Source: CAWFNW01 sp963817405 (lineage in GTDB: Bacteria > Actinomycetota > Coriobacteriia > Anaerosomatales > Anaerosomataceae). Taken from it: 64,000 nucleotides of DNA. The stretch covers positions 248,001 to 312,000 of the forward strand of contig CAWFNW010000002.1 of the NCBI GenBank assembly GCA_963817405.1, written 5' to 3'. Below are positions 1-8,166 of the stretch, in pieces. Position numbers and translations under genes: made by a program. Below the pieces are notes generated by a model, which searched no databases, had not been told where the DNA came from, and saw only the letters and a program-made list of their open reading frames with translations. Position 1 is the first letter of the stretch. Each line of letters starts with the position of its first letter.

Positions 1-1
1 G

Positions 2-583
2 CCCGACAGGATCGGGTTGGACCAAGAGAGCTGGGGGCTTGACCACGGCGCGTGGTCGGTGCTCGCGCACGCGTTCCCGCGGGCCGACATTCCGGTGGTC
101 CAGCTCTCCATCAACGCGCTCAAGCCGTTCTCGTATCACGTGGATCTTGCCGCCCGCCTCGCGCCCCTGAGGGAGCGCGGCGTGGTGATCATGGGCAGCG
201 GCAACCTGGTACACAACCTGCACCGCATCGACTGGGACTCGCCGGAGGGCGGCTACCCGTGGGCCGAGCGCTTCGACGAACGTGCGCGGACGACCATGCT
301 TGGGTCGCCGGGAGACGTCGCGACCCTCGAAGCGGACCGAGACTACAGTCTCATCGCGCCAACGCCGGAGCACTTCATTCCGCTCCTCTACATCGCAGCG
401 CTGGCTGCCCGGTCTGGTCGCACAGCCGAGGTCCTCGTGCAGGGGCTCGCCTACGGGTCGATCTCCATGACGTCCTTCGCGTTGGACCTGCCCGGTGCGG
501 ACGCTGCGGGTCACGGCGCCACCGAGATCCCCGTATCGCGGCCGCTGCCGAGCGCCATGCCCGCGGACCAGACGAACATGTAG
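2..583 (+). CDS. ygiD: LigB/YgiD-family extradiol dioxygenase (4,5-DOPA dioxygenase-like), 3' part
   Basis: The reading frame is open at the left edge, so the true start lies outside the window; about the last 190 residues are present. The visible part carries family-typical stretches: GLDHGAWSVL near the start, VVQLSIN, VVIMGSGNLVHNLHR and GYPWAERFD, then a C-terminal FIPLLYIAALA segment. Members are cytosolic, metal-dependent class III extradiol dioxygenases that cleave catecholic rings such as L-DOPA; the physiological substrate here cannot be told. The gene is followed by a strong hairpin and converges on the next gene. Family assignment is firm; exact activity is inferred. Confidence 0.85.
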   Translation, partial: PDRIGLDQESWGLDHGAWSVLAHAFPRADIPVVQLSINALKPFSYHVDLAARLAPLRERGVVIMGSGNLVHNLHRIDWDSPEGGYPWAERFDERARTTMLGSPGDVATLEADRDYSLIAPTPEHFIPLLYIAALAARSGRTAEVLVQGLAYGSISMTSFALDLPGADAAGHGATEIPVSRPLPSAMPADQTNM

Positions 584-616
584 GCAGCGCGTCACTCGTT
601 GCTACAGTACAAAGGA

Positions 617-645
617 ACCGGGCGGTCTCATCGAGACCGCCCGGT
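617..645. terminator. Perfect 13-bp hairpin between convergent genes
   Basis: The arms at 617-629 and 633-645 are perfectly complementary with a 3-base loop. The hairpin sits in the gap between the plus-strand dioxygenase (ends 583) and the minus-strand surface protein (ends 706). No long T run follows on the plus strand; read on the minus strand it is followed by TCCTTTG. It is best explained as a shared, bidirectional terminator. Confidence 0.7.
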
Positions 646-705
646 CCTCCGTTGCCTGTTCAACGGCTCCAGTCCCTCAATGCGGGTGACCGGGCCGTCG
701 ATGGA

Positions 706-3366
706 CTACTTCAGAGCATTCAACGCCGCCGTCCTCACCGCAGCCGAGACGGCAGCGGTCGAACCGAGGAAGCGGACCTCGTGGATGGAGGCCTTGTTGG
801 CCGCAAGCTTCGCCGCGACGTTCGCGTTAAGCGAGTTCGTCGGGGTGAGGAGCAGCACCGAGCCGTCCTTGGCCTGCATGACGCCGCCGGCAAGCGCGTC
901 GGGGAAGTTCTCACCCGTCGCGAGAGCGACCTTGTCGAAGCCAAGACCGGCATTCGCGACCCCGTAGGTCGCCACCACGACGGCCGTGTCGTAGCGGTTG
1001 GCACCCGAAAGGCGCGTCTGATAGGTCGCGCCGAGGGCGAGACGGATGGAGTCGGCCACGACGTTCGCACCGCCAAGCAGGATGGCGTCACTCACGCCCG
1101 CCGCCCGCATCACGGAGACGAGCCCGGCGTTGTTGCCCTGGTTCGGGTTGGCAAGATAGATCGGCCAACCGGCAGCGGCGGCCAGAGGAGAGGCTCCGAG
1201 CGCGTCGGGGAAGTTCATGCCCGTCGCGATGAAGGCTCCTCCGTCATAGGCGTCCCCCAGAACCGCGATGGTCCTGGCCGCCACCGCGATCGCGGTGTCG
1301 TAGCGGTTGGGGCCGGAGATGCGCTCGACCGTGACGCCTGCGATGGCATCGATCTGAGAGGCCACGGCGGCGGAGACCGCCGGCGTGCCGCCTAAGATGA
1401 TGGCCTTGGTGGCGCCCAAGCGGACGATCTCGGAGCGGACCTCCGCGGGGAGCACGTCTTGGCGGGTCAAGAGGATCGGCGCGTCAAGGGCACCGGCAAG
1501 AGCAGAGCCACCGAGCGCGTCGGGCCAGTTCATGCCCGTTGCGATGATGACGTACTCGGAGGTCGTGAACGCCTTCATCGATGCCGCGATGGCGGTGGCG
1601 AACCGGTTCGGGCCGGCCACCTCAACCGACGTGACGCCGGCGGGCGGCGCTGAGATCGTGAAGGCGATGGTCCGCGTTGCCACGTTGTCGGCGGCGTCGG
1701 TGGCGGTCACGACGAGCGTGTGAGCGCCAAGTGCGGAGACCATCGAGCCGCTCGTGAATGCTGCACCGTCAAGCGTCGCAGTCGCAGCCACCACACCGTC
1801 AACGGCATCTGTCGCCGAGAAGGTGATGGTCACCGGGACCGTGTAGTTCGCGCCGTTCGTGACGCCGGCGACGGTGATGACCGGAGCGACGGTGTCGGCA
1901 GCACCGATGGTGAAGGCCACCGTCTTGTGCGGGGTCTCCACGTTACCTGCGACGTCCTCACCCCAGAACTCGATGGTGTGGGCGCCGAGGCCGGAGACGA
2001 CAACGTCCTTGGTGATGGTGCCAGCCGGAGGCGGCTCGACCGGAAGGACGGTGTGGCACGCGTCGCACGCCATGGTGCCGTGGTCGGCGGGCTTGGGAGC
2101 GCCCTCGGGGATGTCGGGCGCCACGGCCACGACGTGGCAGGTTGCGCAACCCTCCGTGAACTCGCTGTGGCAGGGGCCGCAGGTGAAGTTCCCGACCGTA
2201 CCACCGGCACCGAAGTGGTGCGTGGCGCCAGACGGTGCAGCGATCGTAGACGTGATCGGGATCATGCCGTCAGCCTGAAGCACGGCCGGTGCGGCTCCCA
2301 CCGGGAGCACGACCACGGTCGTGCCACCATCGACCTTGTACGAGAGCGACGCGATGCCTGAGCCGCCCTCTTCATCGGCGCTGGTGAGCTTGACGGTCGC
2401 AGGGGACGTTGCGTAGGTTGCCTGGGCGTCCGAGGTGGACACCGGAGCGGTGACGTCCGCTACCACACCGATGGTGAACGAGACGGTCTGCATGGCCTCG
2501 GCGTTGCCTTCGGCATCCACAGACCAGAACTTCAACGTGTGGTCGCCCGCAGCGCTCACGGTGACCGACGTGCCCATGACGGCGTCGCCGTCGTCAAGGA
2601 TGTACCACGTGTCTTCGACGCCTGAGCCGTTGCCGTCAGACGCGACGAGCGTGATCGTGGCCGCGTCGATGTAGGACGGCACCGCGTCGGAGGTGGTGAC
2701 CGGCGGAAGCGTGTCGAAGACCTCGAAGAACGTTTCGTTGGCCTCCTCCACGTTGCCGGCGAGGTCGGTCGACCAGAACGAGAGCGTGTGGTGGCCGAAC
2801 TCGTCGAACGCGATGACGGTGCCCTCGGCCGCGGGTGCCTCGTCGAGGACCCAGTAGGTCTTGTCGACGCCGAAGCCTTCATCCGTCGCGACGAGCGTGA
2901 TGACGCCCGAGTCGAGATAGGAGGCTTCACGGTCCGAGACCGTGACCGGCGGGATGAGGTCGTACTCCTCGACGAGGAACGACGTCTCGATCGGGACCTC
3001 GACGTTGGTGTCGTTGTCCTCGGCGAAGAAGCTCAGGGTGTGCATGCCGGGTTCCGCCACGGTGAACGTCACGGAGGCCCCGAGCGTCACGACCGGCGTG
3101 CCGCCATCGAGGATATACGTGATCGACTTGACGCCCGAGACGAACTCCAGGAGCTCGCCCGGCGGGTCGATTGCGGTGATGGTGATGACCGCCGGCTCGA
3201 CGTAGGTGGCCTCACGGTCTGACGAGCTCACCGGCTTCGTAGTGTCGCCGAGAGGTCCGGCGAGCGCGATGCTCGGCACGATGGCGAAGACGAGCGCCAG
3301 GCAGAGCACGGCGGCAATCGGCAGCCTGCGACGTACCGCTCGGCTGTGGTTGGATTCATGAAGCAT
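706..3366 (-). CDS. Surface protein with Ig-like repeats, a three-heme insert and three CWB2 cell-wall-binding repeats
   Basis: 886 residues. The N-terminus has a Sec signal peptide (basic SRAVRRR, hydrophobic core, cleavage around SIALA-GP). Residues about 40-560 form tandem Ig-like/OmpL47-type repeats, each beginning near P-V-x-x-SD and ending near H-T-L-x-F-W/F. Within the fourth repeat (about residues 375-450) lies an insert with three CXXCH motifs (CGPCH, CATCH, CDACH). Residues about 575-886 hold three CWB2 repeats (VAGPNRF, ISGPNRY, LSGANRY), known to anchor proteins to secondary wall polymers. The start has a strong AGGAGGGAG site. It lies downstream of the AOR cluster on the same strand, so a role as a surface electron carrier is plausible but inferred. 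Confidence 0.9.
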   Translation of the reverse strand: MLHESNHSRAVRRRLPIAAVLCLALVFAIVPSIALAGPLGDTTKPVSSSDREATYVEPAVITITAIDPPGELLEFVSGVKSITYILDGGTPVVTLGASVTFTVAEPGMHTLSFFAEDNDTNVEVPIETSFLVEEYDLIPPVTVSDREASYLDSGVITLVATDEGFGVDKTYWVLDEAPAAEGTVIAFDEFGHHTLSFWSTDLAGNVEEANETFFEVFDTLPPVTTSDAVPSYIDAATITLVASDGNGSGVEDTWYILDDGDAVMGTSVTVSAAGDHTLKFWSVDAEGNAEAMQTVSFTIGVVADVTAPVSTSDAQATYATSPATVKLTSADEEGGSGIASLSYKVDGGTTVVVLPVGAAPAVLQADGMIPITSTIAAPSGATHHFGAGGTVGNFTCGPCHSEFTEGCATCHVVAVAPDIPEGAPKPADHGTMACDACHTVLPVEPPPAGTITKDVVVSGLGAHTIEFWGEDVAGNVETPHKTVAFTIGAADTVAPVITVAGVTNGANYTVPVTITFSATDAVDGVVAATATLDGAAFTSGSMVSALGAHTLVVTATDAADNVATRTIAFTISAPPAGVTSVEVAGPNRFATAIAASMKAFTTSEYVIIATGMNWPDALGGSALAGALDAPILLTRQDVLPAEVRSEIVRLGATKAIILGGTPAVSAAVASQIDAIAGVTVERISGPNRYDTAIAVAARTIAVLGDAYDGGAFIATGMNFPDALGASPLAAAAGWPIYLANPNQGNNAGLVSVMRAAGVSDAILLGGANVVADSIRLALGATYQTRLSGANRYDTAVVVATYGVANAGLGFDKVALATGENFPDALAGGVMQAKDGSVLLLTPTNSLNANVAAKLAANKASIHEVRFLGSTAAVSAAVRTAALNALK

Positions 3367-3408
3367 TACGATGTCTCCCTCCTTGCAGTATGACGAGGGA
3401 CTGGATTG

Positions 3409-4071
3409 TCACTGGTTGTACATGTCCTTGCTGTCCACCTCGACCCACTCGGCCTTGCGCAGAGCCACGGGCTCGACCATGAACCGGTCGGAGTAGAGGT
3501 AGAGGACGCCGTTGGACGTGGTGACTCCCTTGATGTCGGCGTACGCCGGATCGGCCATCATGGCCGCCACAACGTTTGTCACATCGGCCGGGGTCATCTC
3601 GAACAGCTCGGTCTCAGAGAAGAACTCCACAGAGACAGGGCGGGGCCAGAGGTCCGAGTTCTCGCGGACCAGTTCGGCGATGAGGCGCTTCGGGTCGTTC
3701 GCCTGCTTGCGCAGGAGCAGCTTGGCATAGGCCACACTGAGGATGTACTCGGCGTGCAGGTACTCCACGCCCGAGACTTCGTCGGCGGTGCGGACGATGT
3801 CGACGTACTGCTCGTCCGACGCGAACGTCTCCCACACCTCGGCAAGCTCGTCCTCCGAGAAGGAGAACGGCTCTTCGGTGAACACCGAGGGGTCGACAAG
3901 ACGCTCGGCCCTGGACTCAGTGCGGATGTGCGCCGCCACCTTCGCGGCCCGCTCGTTTCGTGCGGTCTCCTCGGGATCGATCTCGACGTCGGCTTGGGCC
4001 TCAGCCTCGGCTTCCTCCTCGGAGTACGTCACCTCGACAGGGTCTGTCACTTCTTTGGTCTCTGGATCCAC
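3409..4071 (-). CDS. Unrecognised acidic protein in the AOR cluster
   Basis: About 220 residues, no family recognised. The GTG at 4071 is chosen because AGGAGG ends 8 bases before it; a GTG at 4080 overlaps that ribosome site. The N-terminal ~45 residues are strongly acidic and low-complexity (EEEAEAEAQADVE). The rest is mixed helical, with no signal peptide, transmembrane segment, cysteine pair or heme motif, so it is probably cytoplasmic. It sits 98 bp downstream of the AOR gene and 42 bp upstream of the heme-bearing surface protein, all on the same strand. An assembly or chaperone role for the redox module is possible but only suggested by position. Confidence 0.75.
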   Translation of the reverse strand: MDPETKEVTDPVEVTYSEEEAEAEAQADVEIDPEETARNERAAKVAAHIRTESRAERLVDPSVFTEEPFSFSEDELAEVWETFASDEQYVDIVRTADEVSGVEYLHAEYILSVAYAKLLLRKQANDPKRLIAELVRENSDLWPRPVSVEFFSETELFEMTPADVTNVVAAMMADPAYADIKGVTTSNGVLYLYSDRFMVEPVALRKAEWVEVDSKDMYNQ

Positions 4072-4169
4072 GATGCTCACCTCCTTTTGTTCCGCGCAGC
4101 CCGGTCAACGGAGCGCGAAGCCGTATGCCGGCTCCGGCTCCCTGACCGAGGCTCCGTCGGTTCGCCGTG

Positions 4170-6425
4170 CTAACCCGGAAGCAGACCAGCTGCTGCCAGC
4201 TCGTCGGCGACGAACTTCATGTCAAGCGACTCCAGCGTCGCGCGCGTCGGAGCACCAGTCGCCTGGTCGTAGCCCCACTGCGCGTAGTAGAGATCTAGAC
4301 TGTTCTCCCAGTCCTCGTCCGTGATGTAGTAGTCGCCCGACTCCGTGAACGCCGTTGTTCCTGGGTGGTTGTAGTCGAAGCACCATCCCGGGGCCCGGTC
4401 GTGCTGCATGCGCATGTCCATGGAGTTGAACGAGCGGATCGTCAGCGCACGCTGGAGCGTGTAGAAGCGCTCCGCCTCACGGTCAAGCTGAATGGTGGTC
4501 ATCGTCTGACCAGTCGCAAGGCTGAAGAGCTGCGCCTCGAGGGACAGGTCGCCGCGGTAGCCGCGCTCCTTGAGCGGGGAGACCATGAACGGCCACATCC
4601 AGTTGCAGAGGCCCAGGGAGTCGTGAAGCTCCTTACGGCACAGGCCGAACTTGGCGGCACGGGCCTTGGCTTCGTTGACGGGCGTGGTGACGTCGGCGTC
4701 GATGCTGTCCTTCATGCCCGTGCCCCAGCCAACCCGCGCGAACTCGACCTCGGCAACGCTCTTGATGACCTTGAGCGGGAGGCCGACGCTGATGATGTTC
4801 ACCCAGCTGTGAACCTGGGCGTCGCGGTTGTAGCCGGTGTTCATGAGACCGCCGACCTGGCCGCCGTTCTCGGTCGAGTGGTGCTTCGGGAAGCCGTGCT
4901 GCCAGTAGTTGACACTGCCATCATCCCGGTACCACTTCGCCATCGGATCGCCGTTGGCGTCCTTCCAGCGGGTGATGCTCTCCTCCACGGCGCCGGCAAG
5001 GAACTTGCCCAGCTCGCCCTCCTGGCTCGCCATGATGCGACCGAACTCCATGATGCACTTCAGGTCGCCTACCTTCATGAGGCCAAGGAGCCCGCTCGCC
5101 GCGGTCAGCTTGGTCCACTCGGCGTCGGGCACATTGAGCTGCAGGAAGCTCCACTTGGACCGGTCTGCGCTCTTGACGTAACGGTCCGCGTCGGCAACCG
5201 TGCCTGCCTTCGGAGCCGCCGGCGGCGTGTTTGGCCCGCCCGTGTTGCGCGTGAAGATGAACGTCCAGCCGCGGTCGGTGGTGCCGTAGTTGTTGTGCAG
5301 GCCGTAGTCGTCGGTCATGTGCTTGCCAACGACGTATGCTTCCAGGCCGGCCTGTGCTTTGTCCTTTGCGGACCCCGTGATCTTCGTGGAGTCGTGCATG
5401 CTTCGGCCCCACCAGCCAGTGCAGGTGTTCTGGGCCGTCGTCTCAGGTCCCCACTTCACTGCGGTCGGGATGTCCACCATCTGGTGGCAGCGAACGGGGC
5501 ACGAGTGGCAGCCGTCCATGCGCACCGTGTACGGGTACGCATTCGCACCCAGGTCCGACTTGTAGCAGCGGTAGCCGACCTTCTGGCGGTCGTGCGGGTC
5601 GCAGACGCCGGTCTCGACCGGCGGGTTCGCCGCTCCCCAGAAGCGGCCGGGTGCCGCGTACCAGCGGGCGTTCGACGGCGAGTACTCCGCCCATGCCTGC
5701 AGGGTGTTCGGGACGACGGCCTGGTTGTTGGAGCCGATGATCGCCATCGTGTTGTCAATGAGGGCCTTCCAGCGGCGCTTGTCACCGGCGATCTTGATGG
5801 TGCCGGTGCCCACGACGCCGATGGCCAGAAGCTTCTTGGCGCCCATGATGGCACCCTGGCCGCCGGCCGAGTGCGAGTAGTTGGTCATGATGACGGACTG
5901 CACGACGCCGTTCTGGCCGGCCTGTCCGATGGCAGCAACTTGGCAGGAGCCACCCATGGCTGCCTGAATCTCGGCAGTGATGCGGTAGAGGCCCTGTCCC
6001 CACAACTCGGGGCAGTCGACGACCTCGACCTTGTCATCGCGGACGGCGATGTAGACGGGGCCGGATGCCTTGCCGGTGACGATGATGCCGTCCCAGCCGG
6101 CGTACTTCGCCTCGGCGGAGAAGTGTCCGCCCATGTGGCCAGTGGCCACGGCGTACTTCGGATGCTGCGGGGACAGGCTCGTGATGGCCGTGCGGCCGCC
6201 CGAGGGCGCGCCGGTGCCGGCGAGCGGGCCCCAGCCGAAGATGATGGGACATTCGGGGTCGAACGGGGTGGTGTCCTTTGTGGTCTCGTCCCACAGGACC
6301 TTGTAGCCCATGCCCGTGCCGCCCCAGAACTTGCCGTACTTCGCGAGCGTGTCTTCGACCGTGACCGTCCGCGTGCTCAGATTCACACGCAACGTCTTTC
6401 CGGTCCAACCTCCTTGGGTTGCCAT
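4170..6425 (-). CDS. Aldehyde ferredoxin oxidoreductase (AOR) family, tungsten-bis-pterin subunit
   Basis: 751 residues against about 600-650 in classical AORs, so it is a long member. The N-terminus (WTGKTLRVNLSTRTV, then GGTGMGYK and the GRTAITSLSPQ region) is the AOR N-domain that binds the pterins. The [4Fe-4S] ligands are visible as C306-X2-C309-X3-C313, with the fourth expected ligand at about C607 (LGLCNW). It has no signal peptide of its own. Directly upstream on the same strand is a Tat-exported multi-cluster ferredoxin, an arrangement resembling E. coli YdhY-YdhV. Co-export as a passenger is therefore plausible. The substrate (aldehyde or other) is unknown. The start is set by GGGAGGAG upstream of ATG. 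Confidence 0.9.
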   Translation of the reverse strand: MATQGGWTGKTLRVNLSTRTVTVEDTLAKYGKFWGGTGMGYKVLWDETTKDTTPFDPECPIIFGWGPLAGTGAPSGGRTAITSLSPQHPKYAVATGHMGGHFSAEAKYAGWDGIIVTGKASGPVYIAVRDDKVEVVDCPELWGQGLYRITAEIQAAMGGSCQVAAIGQAGQNGVVQSVIMTNYSHSAGGQGAIMGAKKLLAIGVVGTGTIKIAGDKRRWKALIDNTMAIIGSNNQAVVPNTLQAWAEYSPSNARWYAAPGRFWGAANPPVETGVCDPHDRQKVGYRCYKSDLGANAYPYTVRMDGCHSCPVRCHQMVDIPTAVKWGPETTAQNTCTGWWGRSMHDSTKITGSAKDKAQAGLEAYVVGKHMTDDYGLHNNYGTTDRGWTFIFTRNTGGPNTPPAAPKAGTVADADRYVKSADRSKWSFLQLNVPDAEWTKLTAASGLLGLMKVGDLKCIMEFGRIMASQEGELGKFLAGAVEESITRWKDANGDPMAKWYRDDGSVNYWQHGFPKHHSTENGGQVGGLMNTGYNRDAQVHSWVNIISVGLPLKVIKSVAEVEFARVGWGTGMKDSIDADVTTPVNEAKARAAKFGLCRKELHDSLGLCNWMWPFMVSPLKERGYRGDLSLEAQLFSLATGQTMTTIQLDREAERFYTLQRALTIRSFNSMDMRMQHDRAPGWCFDYNHPGTTAFTESGDYYITDEDWENSLDLYYAQWGYDQATGAPTRATLESLDMKFVADELAAAGLLPG

Positions 6426-6475
6426 TCTCTATCTCCTCCCGATCAAATCGGCGGTGCTGCACGCCAGTGCAGACG

Positions 6476-7201
6476 TCACTTGTGGCATCGTGCGCAGTCC
6501 GTGGTCGTCGTAGCCGGCAGCCACCCAGCCTGGACGATCGGCGAGGACAGGCGCAGATCGCGCCACTTGACGTACCGCAGGGCGCCGGTCGGGCAGGCAC
6601 GAACGCACTCGGGCTTGCCGGCGCAGAGATCGCACTTGCTGGACTTCTTGGTGGCCGGGTTCACGGTCGGCATCGCCCAGGGGCATGCGATCGTGCAGAT
6701 CCCGCAGCCGATGCACTTGAGCGGGTCGACCTTGCGGGCGCCGGTGGTGGCGTCGGCGACGATCGCGCCCTTGGGGCATGCCTCGGCGCAGGGGACCGGG
6801 TGCGCGCAGTGCTTGCAGGTGTCAGCCACTACCCGGAAGTTGCCGTACTTGCCCTCGGTTGTGGCCGACTGGTTGATCGCCGAGCCGGCGTAGGTGTGGT
6901 TGCGACCCACCTTCACACGTGCGAGGTACGAACTCGCGAAGCCGTCCTTGAACTCGCTACACGCCAGCTCACAGCGGCGGCATGCGACACAGCGACCAAC
7001 ATCGTGGAACAGGACGCCCTTGGCATCCATCATGATGGGAGTCTTGTCGGTCAACGAGGCGGCGATTCTAACGCCAGAGAACAACCCGAGACCGGCGAAG
7101 CTCATACCCTTCACGAAGGTGCGGCGGCTGAGATCCCCCTCCCGGATCTCCGAGACTAGGTCTGCACTCTGTGAGGGGAACAGTTCCGTTTGCTCAGCCA
7201 T
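6476..7201 (-). CDS. Tat-exported ferredoxin-like subunit with four [4Fe-4S] sites and a C-terminal heme motif
   Basis: 241 residues. The ATG at 7201 is preferred because GGAGGG precedes it at good spacing; an in-frame upstream start at 7237 lacks this. The twin-arginine motif SRRTFVK (R26-R27) is followed by a hydrophobic stretch. Four cysteine clusters follow (CVACRRCELAC, CKHC...CAEACP, CIGCGICTIACP, CDLC...CVRACP), typical of DmsB/YdhY-type electron-transfer subunits. Unusually, the protein ends with CARCHK, a CXXCH motif at residues 236-240. It probably carries electrons between the AOR subunit encoded next and an external acceptor. Family and Tat export are clear; heme attachment is unproven. 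Confidence 0.9.
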   Translation of the reverse strand: MAEQTELFPSQSADLVSEIREGDLSRRTFVKGMSFAGLGLFSGVRIAASLTDKTPIMMDAKGVLFHDVGRCVACRRCELACSEFKDGFASSYLARVKVGRNHTYAGSAINQSATTEGKYGNFRVVADTCKHCAHPVPCAEACPKGAIVADATTGARKVDPLKCIGCGICTIACPWAMPTVNPATKKSSKCDLCAGKPECVRACPTGALRYVKWRDLRLSSPIVQAGWLPATTTTDCARCHK

Positions 7202-7239
7202 TACGCTGCAATCCCTCCAATCACTGACAGAAGACAATC

Positions 7240-7700
7240 GTTATCCGTGATGCACGGGAATCAGGAGCCCCCCGTCATCCCTCCTTCCCGGTCGGGATCC
7301 CTTGCCGAGTTGGACAACAAAAGGCGCGACCACCCCCGGCCCATGAGGCTGGGGGTGGTCGCGCCAAGACAACTACTGTTGCAGATTCCCGTCACATGCC
7401 CTCGCAAGCGTCGCAGCACAGACGTCAAGAACGTCTGGCGCGCCCCCTTTGCGAGGTGGCAGGCATCCCGGTTTCCCAGAGGTGCCCTATCGGCCGGTCT
7501 GCCGTTGCATCACGCTCGCGGTAGGCTTGACGGGCTCGGAGGCGATAACGTATCCCTCTATAGGGCGGGTCTGCCGGGACCCTGATCTGTCCGCCACGCT
7601 GTGGCCGACGCAAATGAACATACCTAAGTGCAGATGCAGAGGCCAGAGCTTTCCGATGAACGGTCGTTAAGTAGAGAGTCTCGTTCATGAGTCACGAAGC
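7240..7700 (-). promoter_or_regulatory. Long structured 5' leader of the AOR operon (candidate riboswitch, class unknown)
   Basis: No convincing gene occupies this gap. Read on the minus strand it contains nested hairpins: an 8-bp stem CCTCGCAA/TTGCGAGG (about 7397-7458) enclosing AGACGT/ACGTCT (about 7418-7434). These are followed by a 15-bp terminator stem and a T-rich run, then about 120 nt to the ferredoxin start. A terminator inside the leader implies attenuation. A molybdenum/tungsten-cofactor riboswitch would suit the downstream enzyme and short elements such as GCCTCCG occur, but the full consensus could not be matched. Confidence 0.45.
7323..7365 (-). terminator. 15-bp intrinsic terminator in the AOR leader
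   Basis: The arms 7323-7337 and 7351-7365 are perfectly complementary with a 13-base loop. On the minus strand the stem is followed by TTTTGTTGT, the pattern of an intrinsic terminator. On the plus strand no T run follows. It therefore ends or attenuates minus-strand transcription ahead of the AOR operon. Confidence 0.8.
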
Positions 7701-7712
7701 GAGGAGGGCCCG

Positions 7713-8072
7713 ATGACCCCGCAGGTTCACCCACCGCGTGCGTGGGAAGTCGCCGCCTCCGCGGTACTGACCGCGCTGGCCACACTTGCCGCCGTCGTCT
7801 CAGAGGACCTGACGGAGATCGCTGCCGTGCTGAGGAGCGTTCCGACCGCGCCCGGGTGGCTGCGCACGGTCGTCGGGGTCCCTCGGCCGGCTTGGTTGGC
7901 ACTCACCGTACTCCTGGGCCTTCTGCTCTTCCTCCTGGGCCGTCGGCTTGCGCCTCGTTGGGGCACGCCGGCACTGCTCATGGCGCCGGCAGTGATGCTG
8001 GCCCTGCAGTATGCGGTTCCATGGCTGCTGTACGCGCCGGTTCGCTCGGCGCTTCCCGCCATCGGCGGCTGA
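7713..8072 (+). CDS. Small integral membrane protein, unrecognised
   Basis: 119 residues with a GAGGAGGG site ahead of the ATG. Hydrophobic stretches lie at about residues 12-30, 60-78 and 86-108, giving probably three membrane helices; the short loops are arginine-rich. No family motif is recognised. It begins a series of short, loosely spaced plus-strand genes and is transcribed divergently from the AOR leader, so the two promoters share the gap. Function unknown. Confidence 0.65.
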   Translation: MTPQVHPPRAWEVAASAVLTALATLAAVVSEDLTEIAAVLRSVPTAPGWLRTVVGVPRPAWLALTVLLGLLLFLLGRRLAPRWGTPALLMAPAVMLALQYAVPWLLYAPVRSALPAIGG

Positions 8073-8166
8073 CCTTCGTCGGGGCCGGATGCGTTGCCAC
8101 CACGCCTCCGCTGAGCCATTCTTTGGACGTGGCATGCACGCGGGAACAGGTCAAGGAGGCTGGCTC

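Noticed and set aside
4365..6893. Open frame of 842 codons on the plus strand
   Set aside because: It lies opposite the AOR gene and part of the ferredoxin gene, both of which have clear family motifs and ribosome sites. Long antisense frames are expected in GC-rich DNA.
7397..7560. c-di-GMP-I or cobalamin riboswitch in the AOR leader
   Set aside because: Short stretches such as GGGAAACC and GCAAAG occur, but the order and the paired regions of those classes could not be built.
7425..7688. 87-codon minus-strand frame in the AOR leader
   Set aside because: No ribosome site, arginine-rich shadow-type composition, and it coincides with the structured leader.
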